Positions 27,099-32,053 of a stretch of DNA of 32,053 bases are shown one piece after another. This DNA comes from Thiocapsa sp. (lineage in GTDB: Bacteria; Pseudomonadota; Gammaproteobacteria; Chromatiales; Chromatiaceae), in contig NZ_JAABRP010000038.1 of assembly GCF_011390875.1 (NCBI RefSeq), positions 1 through 32,053 of the forward strand, given 5' to 3'. Position numbers and translations under genes: made by a program. The notes under the pieces were generated by a model. The model ran no database searches. It had not been told where the DNA came from and saw nothing but the letters and a program-made list of their open reading frames with translations. Numbering within the stretch: position 1 is the first letter of the stretch; each line of letters begins with the position of its first letter.

Positions 27099-27602
27099 TC
27101 AGGTCGGCGGATTCCGAGGAGATTTTGCGGGATTCGGCGCGCGCGAGAAGCTGTTGAGGTCCAAGCTGACCCGAACCTGCGTTTGCGGTTTGGGACCCTC
27201 GGGACGTGTTCCGAGCCAGAGTGCCACCAAGCCCAGAATGGCCGCGACCGTCAGTGCCAGTGCCGGCCCCGGGCTGGCGAGTCCGTACCAGACCGACCAA
27301 CTGATGGCCATGCTGCCGATGGCCGCGGTCTTGCCGGTCCGGCACATCTCGCCGCGCTCCAGAAAGCCGCGGATCGATGCGCCGAAGCGCGGGTGCTCGA
27401 CCAGAAAGCGCACCCGTTTGGGGGAGCTGCGCAGCCACAGCCAGGTCGCGCAGATCCAGAAGACCGTTGTCGGCATCAGCGGCAACACCATTCCCAGAAA
27501 GCCCAATCCGAAGCATAACCAGCCCAGCAGGTTGTAAACCCGTCGGCGGCTTTGGCTTACGCTTGCGACAAGAGGGTCTTGCTCGGGAATATTGCCGTGC
27601 AT
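27099..27602 (-). CDS. DUF454 (YbaN) family membrane protein
   Basis: Start MHGNIPEQDP at 27602; VYNLLGWLCFGLGFLGMVLPLMPTTVFWICATWLWLRSSPKRVRFLVEHPRFGASIRGF. Confidence 0.85.
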   Translation of the reverse strand: MHGNIPEQDPLVASVSQSRRRVYNLLGWLCFGLGFLGMVLPLMPTTVFWICATWLWLRSSPKRVRFLVEHPRFGASIRGFLERGEMCRTGKTAAIGSMAISWSVWYGLASPGPALALTVAAILGLVALWLGTRPEGPKPQTQVRVSLDLNSFSRAPNPAKSPRNPPT

Positions 27603-27873
27603 CGGGTGCTCCAGGCTGAGGGTCGACTTCCGAAGGGACACCGAGGTTCGACTGCCTGAATCCGGTAAAGATTCGCCTGCGGCTCCGCGCCAACCAGGAG
27701 GACCCCGCAACGGCCCAACTGACTGCGAGGTCAAGAGTATAGCGGCTCCCGCCCGATACGCCCATCGGCCGGAGGAGGAAGCGACAATTGACCGACACCG
27801 GCGTGCTCACAATCCCGGGCGGTCGGGTGGAGCAGCGAGCACAACGACAGGGAGGGACTGTGGCGGAAATCGC

Positions 27874-28302
27874 CTAAGGCGTCGGCGAGACGGTGATTCC
27901 GCGCGCGGCGAGCCACTGAGTATCCAGCTCCCACTCAACGGATTCGACCTGCGGTTGCGCCAGAATCAGACCTTGAGCACGCTTCTGATGATCGATCAGC
28001 TCCTGCTGAGCGGCGATCACCTGAGGATCATTGTCTGCCTTGTTGGTCAGATTCGGGTGGATAATGGCGAGAAACCGGTACGCCGGGACGTCGAACGAGC
28101 GGGGTGTCGAAATCGTCGCGATCCCGTCGTCAAACGAGACTACCCGGAACCGATAGGGGTAGGACGAGACCAGCGGGTCGGCCTCCAACACCTGATCGAG
28201 CTCCCGAACCTGCGGCTTCCAGGCCGAGCTGATCCAAACGGCCAAAGCGCCGATGACGATGACGCCGATTGCGATACTGTAGATGCGGGTAAAACGATCC
28301 AT
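27874..28302 (-). CDS. Hypothetical membrane-anchored protein
   Basis: MDRFTRIYSIAIGVIVIGALAVWISSAWKPQVRELDQVLEADPLVSSYPYRFRVVSFDDG...; N-terminal TM plus soluble domain, no family recognised. Confidence 0.6.
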   Translation of the reverse strand: MDRFTRIYSIAIGVIVIGALAVWISSAWKPQVRELDQVLEADPLVSSYPYRFRVVSFDDGIATISTPRSFDVPAYRFLAIIHPNLTNKADNDPQVIAAQQELIDHQKRAQGLILAQPQVESVEWELDTQWLAARGITVSPTP

Positions 28303-28608
28303 CCGGGGATGTCTCCTGAGGTCGGTGCGTGGTATGAGACGGGGACGCTCCGAGACATCCCCGAAAAACCCAGCTTGCTCCGTTCGGAACAATACTCCCA
28401 TGAAAAACGTCAATCACTCCCGATGTGTCGCGGTGCCGTGCGAGATCAGTCGGCCGACGGGACCGCGCCGAACGTGTGCGGACAACAAAGATCCCGAGGC
28501 GAGGGCTCGCGCGCAACACACCGGATCCACAGCGGCCGACTTTTTTGTCCCACCTTTGTTCAACCTGTGCCATTCTTGGTGGTAGGGATCTAGAGGCAGT
28601 CTCGTCCA

Positions 28609-29691
28609 ATGCAGCACAGAGACAGGCAGTCGTTGGTTGCGGGCATCTCCGGCTTGGCGCAACAGGTCTACGAAACCGAGGCACCGAACCGACAAGAAGA
28701 GGCGATGATCGAGCGGCTCAACCCGCTGCTCGATGCCTTTTTACTCGAATCTCAGCCGATCGAAGCGGTCGAGGCGACCATCCTGATCGCCGATATCCGC
28801 GGGTTCACCGCGCTGACCGAATCCCATCCGCCCCAAACCATTATTCGATTGCTCAATCGATACTTCGCGCGAATGGTGGAGCTGGTCCACCGTCACGGAG
28901 GCGTCGTCGACAAGTTCATGGGCGACGCAGTGATGGCGCTCTTCGGCGCGCCGGTCCGCCGCGACGATCACCTCAAGTGCGCGCTCTCCTGTGCAGTCGA
29001 GATGCAGCAGGCGATGCTCGAGCTCAACGGCGAAAGTCAACTGATCGGAGAGCCCAGCATCTATGCCGGCATCGCCGTGAACAGCGGCAGCGTTATGGCG
29101 GGCAGCTTCGGCTCACGGTTCTACAACGAGTACACCGTGATCGGCGACACCGTCAATCTGACCGCGCGGATGGAGGGCTACAGCTTGCGCGGGCAGGTGC
29201 TGCTCAGCGATGCCAGCTACGCGTCCGCGCGCGATTACATCGACATCGGCAGCGCCAACTCCCTTTTTGTGAAGGGCAAGGCGCGCGAGATCACGCTCTA
29301 CGAGCTGCTCGCCGTCAAAGGTCAGCGCCTACTGGTCGTACCGCAGGTCGAGATCCGCCGCTCGCCGCGGGTGCTGGTGGATTTTCCGATCGCCTTCCGT
29401 CGGGTCGAGTCCAAATGCATCCTGTCGCAACGCTTTATGGGCAAGGCCAACGATCTCAGCTATTACGGGATGAATGCGGATCTGCCCCTGATTCTGCCGC
29501 CCTATTCGGAGGTCATCCTGACCTTCGTACCCGAGTTCGGCGCCGATCCGGCGACCGAAGTCTATGCGCGGGTGCTGCGAACCCAGCCGAGCGATGGATT
29601 CCACCGCACCAATCTTGAGTTCACGACGATCGACACGCCCGGGCACAGACTCGTGAAGCGATACGTCGATCAGCTCCTTTGGCGGCGTTGA
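28609..29691 (+). CDS. Class III nucleotide (adenylate/guanylate-type) cyclase fused to a C-terminal PilZ-like domain
   Basis: 360 aa; ATILIADIRGFTALTE, KFMGDAVMALFGAP, YTVIGDTVNLTARME; C-terminal RRSPRVLVDFPIAFRR (RxxxR) and NDLSYYGMNADLP (DxSxxG). Confidence 0.87.
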   Translation: MQHRDRQSLVAGISGLAQQVYETEAPNRQEEAMIERLNPLLDAFLLESQPIEAVEATILIADIRGFTALTESHPPQTIIRLLNRYFARMVELVHRHGGVVDKFMGDAVMALFGAPVRRDDHLKCALSCAVEMQQAMLELNGESQLIGEPSIYAGIAVNSGSVMAGSFGSRFYNEYTVIGDTVNLTARMEGYSLRGQVLLSDASYASARDYIDIGSANSLFVKGKAREITLYELLAVKGQRLLVVPQVEIRRSPRVLVDFPIAFRRVESKCILSQRFMGKANDLSYYGMNADLPLILPPYSEVILTFVPEFGADPATEVYARVLRTQPSDGFHRTNLEFTTIDTPGHRLVKRYVDQLLWRR

Positions 29692-29776
29692 ACCTAAACC
29701 GCGCCCAGCGCGGTGTGCGATATTTTTGGATGGGATCGGGCGACTACCAATTGACCGGCAAGCGGGCAGCGCTCCC

Positions 29777-30157
29777 ATGAACCCGAGCCTCGTCGCCGAT
29801 GGCCTCGTCCTGCTGCACGCGCTCTTCATCGCCTTCGTCGCGCTCGGCGGGCTCCTGGCGTTGCGTTGGCCGGCCCTGGCCTACCTGCATCTGCCATGTC
29901 TGTTCTGGGGCATCGCCATCGAGCTCGGCGGCTTCGTCTGCCCGCTCACGCCGCTCGAGGTCCAATGGCGCCTTGCAGCAGGCGAGGGCGGTTACAGCGG
30001 CGGCTTCATCGACCATTACATCATGCCTCTGATCTACCCCCCCGGCCTGACCCGCGGGACCCAAATCCTGCTCGGATTCACCCTCTTGATCGGCAACGGT
30101 CTCCTCTACGGATACCTCTGGCACAAGCGCAGTCGCCGGAGCAGCCGACGCCCGTAG
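29777..30157 (+). CDS. DUF2784-family membrane protein
   Basis: LVLLHALFIAFVALGGLLALRWPALAYLHLPCLFWGIAIELGGFVCPLTPLE...GFIDHYIMPLIYPPGLTRGTQ. Confidence 0.85.
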   Translation: MNPSLVADGLVLLHALFIAFVALGGLLALRWPALAYLHLPCLFWGIAIELGGFVCPLTPLEVQWRLAAGEGGYSGGFIDHYIMPLIYPPGLTRGTQILLGFTLLIGNGLLYGYLWHKRSRRSSRRP

Positions 30158-30205
30158 GGAAGGTTGGTGACGATTCAGAAACAAGGTGAACGACTTGATG
30201 AGCCG

Positions 30206-30319
30206 GTAGGATGGGTAGAGCGAAGCGAAACCCATCCTCCAAATCACCGGGTTGCCGGGTTTCGGTCCGATGCGCTCGGCGCGGGCCGGATGGGTTTCGC
30301 TTCGCTCTAACCATCCTAC
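30206..30319. repeat. Palindromic intergenic repeat element with 32-bp inverted ends
   Basis: GTAGGATGGGTAGAGCGAAGCGAAACCCATCC (30206-30237) vs GGATGGGTTTCGCTTCGCTCTAACCATCCTAC (30288-30319), one mismatch. Confidence 0.9.
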
Positions 30320-30528
30320 ATGTTTCGGTTGTTTTTTGAATCGTTTCTTCGGCGGTCGCGGCGAGCAGAGTTCCCGCTCACGACTCACTCATCCCCCTCG
30401 CCGCGATGCGACAAGACCTGTCGCGTCATGAGTGCACTCTAGGTCCATCGCGCACGCCTGCCGAGCGAAAACGTCTCGGATCTCGGCGGGCGCGACTTCC
30501 CAGAACAACGGACCGGAGTCTAAGGATC

Positions 30529-31206
30529 ATGACTACTCGCCAGCTATCCAACCCCACTTTCCCGCGTGCCATTGCCTTTCCGCGCCACTATCTGCGCATC
30601 GGCATCCTGGACACCCCGCCGACGATGTCGAGCGGCGTCCAGCCCTCGGAGCCAATGCCGTACCAATGGTCGTGCCACGTCGAAACCGAAAGCGGCCTGT
30701 TCGAGCAGTATGGATTCCTCGATACCCGAGGACTCGACCCGCGCCGCGAGCTGGTCGAAACGCTGCTCGCCGTCATCGCGCGCACCGGAGCGATCCTGGT
30801 GCCCTCCGCCCGCGAGACGGCGCTCCTGCATGGCTTGCAACACCGCCTTGCAGATTCGACAGGGACACTTGGCGCTGCCCTGAGCCGACTGGTGGAGGTC
30901 GATCGATTCGCCGATCAGCGAGAGAAACCCGCTGCACCTCGGTCCGTGTCGGCAGACCACCCGGCGGCGTCGGTCATCTGGCCGGAGGATGCCTTTGATC
31001 CCTCTCCCGATCTGCGCGACGATCGGGCGGCCCAGGCCGCCTACCGCGAGCTCATCGATGCCCGGACGCAGAACATCCGTCGGCGCCAGCTCACCCGTGC
31101 GCTGGTTCGTTACGGGGATCGTCAGCTCTCTGAGCTGGTACACGCCTTCGGCGAGCATACAGGTGGTCATCCGGCCTCGATCGCGCCGGGTCCGATGCCC
31201 AATTGA
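30529..31206 (+). CDS. DUF2779-like protein, apparently lacking exonuclease catalytic residues
   Basis: MPYQWSCHVETESGLFEQYGFLDTRGLDPRRELVETLLAVIARTGAILVPS resembles the DUF2779 core (..QWSCHVE..FLD..G.DPRR..); acidic motif positions look substituted. Confidence 0.5.
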   Translation: MTTRQLSNPTFPRAIAFPRHYLRIGILDTPPTMSSGVQPSEPMPYQWSCHVETESGLFEQYGFLDTRGLDPRRELVETLLAVIARTGAILVPSARETALLHGLQHRLADSTGTLGAALSRLVEVDRFADQREKPAAPRSVSADHPAASVIWPEDAFDPSPDLRDDRAAQAAYRELIDARTQNIRRRQLTRALVRYGDRQLSELVHAFGEHTGGHPASIAPGPMPN

Positions 31207-31418
31207 TCCGACTCCAGCTCTATCGTGACGAAGGCGTCACTTGGTACGTTCTGGTCTATCCATCGGCAGCAAAGGCAAAGGTCTATCGACTGGTCGACGG
31301 CGAGTACCGCAAGGTCGGCGATTTCCACGACGAGCAACATGACTTCGCGCTGTCGCGATGCCGCATCGCGTTCGATTTCGCACGTCTGTGGCAGGATCGC
31401 AGGGCGTCGAGCTTCTGA
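31203..31418 (+). pseudogene. C-terminal remnant of a Uma2-like (DUF820) protein
   Basis: SDAQLIRLQLYRDEGVTWYVLVYPSAAKAKVYRLVDGEYRKVGDFHDEQHDFALSRCRIAFDFARLW; no N-terminal catalytic half in any upstream frame; only a TTG start. Confidence 0.55.
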
Positions 31419-31522
31419 ACGACCGTTCGGGTCCGCCAGCCTGGTATGATTCGATCCGCCCCGAGCGCAAGCCTCGCCATTGCTGCCCCATCGTTGTCGA
31501 CAGGACACTCGACGCATCTGGA

Positions 31523-32053
31523 ATGAATACGCTCTGGAAGCAGATCACCCCCTCGGATTTCGCGTGGGAACGCGAGGCACTTGAGTTTCTAAAGGCTCGG
31601 TTGCCGGATCACGAGCCCTACCGGGCCTGGGCCAACTTCGAGTTCATCGCCCTGGACGGGTCCATCAACGAGGTCGACACACTCGTCCTCACCCCGAAAG
31701 GGCTCTTCCTCGTCGAGATCAAGTCCCATCCCGGCGAGATCGGCGGCGACGCCGGCGCCTGGATCTGGACCCATGAAGGGCGTCGCCGCGTCTTCGACAA
31801 CCCCCGTCTGCTCGCCGAGCGCAAGGCCAAGAAGCTCAAATCCCTGCTCGAGAGCCAGCGCTCGGCCCATGTCGGCGGCGGGCAGTCGAAAGAGCGCTTG
31901 CCCTTTATCGAGACGCTCGTCTTCCTCTCCGCGGAGAACGTCGTCAACAAGCTCCAGGGTCCGGCGCGTCTGCAGGTCTGCACGCGCAAGACCGTGATGG
32001 ACGCGCTGTGTCGCATCGACAGCACCCGGACACATCGCCGGCTCGATCGCCCC
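31523..32053 (+). CDS. NERD-domain protein, N-terminal fragment; resembles the start of BREX-type PglW kinases (runs off window)
   Basis: Open frame to the window end, absent from the ORF track: MNTLWKQITPSDFAWEREALEFLKARLPDHEPYRAWANFEFIALDGSINEVDTLVLTPKGLFLVEIKSHPGEIGGDAGAWIWTHEGRRRVFDNPRLLAERKAKKLKSLL... Confidence 0.75.
   Translation, partial: MNTLWKQITPSDFAWEREALEFLKARLPDHEPYRAWANFEFIALDGSINEVDTLVLTPKGLFLVEIKSHPGEIGGDAGAWIWTHEGRRRVFDNPRLLAERKAKKLKSLLESQRSAHVGGGQSKERLPFIETLVFLSAENVVNKLQGPARLQVCTRKTVMDALCRIDSTRTHRRLDRP

Noticed and set aside
28425-29618. 397-aa plus-strand ORF
   Set aside because: Out-of-frame overlap with the cyclase-PilZ gene; no domain content.

Overview
GC-rich Gammaproteobacterial chromosome segment. 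The taxon is inferred from gene content and repeat style only and resembles purple sulfur bacteria (Chromatiales). The window holds housekeeping and transport genes on the left: CYTH-protein tail, L,D-transpeptidase, grxC/hslR, pepN, DksA-like zinc finger, lptF, and potFGHI on the minus strand. These are followed by a divergent MerR-type regulator, a fused hisH-hisF gene and a ClpP/SppA-like lipoprotein. The centre (15.3-26.9 kb) is a co-directional redox cluster ordered rnfB - giant fused 2-oxoacid:ferredoxin oxidoreductase (1641 aa) - rnfC-D-G-E-A - tiny Cys-rich membrane protein - plant-type ferredoxin-NADP reductase. This is the strongest candidate for an under-described system. To the right are a DUF454-like gene, a class III nucleotide cyclase fused to a PilZ domain, DUF2784, a DUF2779-like protein that appears to lack its nuclease residues, a Uma2 C-terminal remnant, and the truncated start of a NERD-domain protein resembling BREX PglW, possibly the edge of a defence island. 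Three intergenic sites carry related palindromic repeats (the 'WVERSETH/MGFASLY' type), one amplified as a 54-bp tandem. No tRNA, rRNA, CRISPR array or transposase was recognised. All family assignments come from reading motifs by eye; no database search was run.
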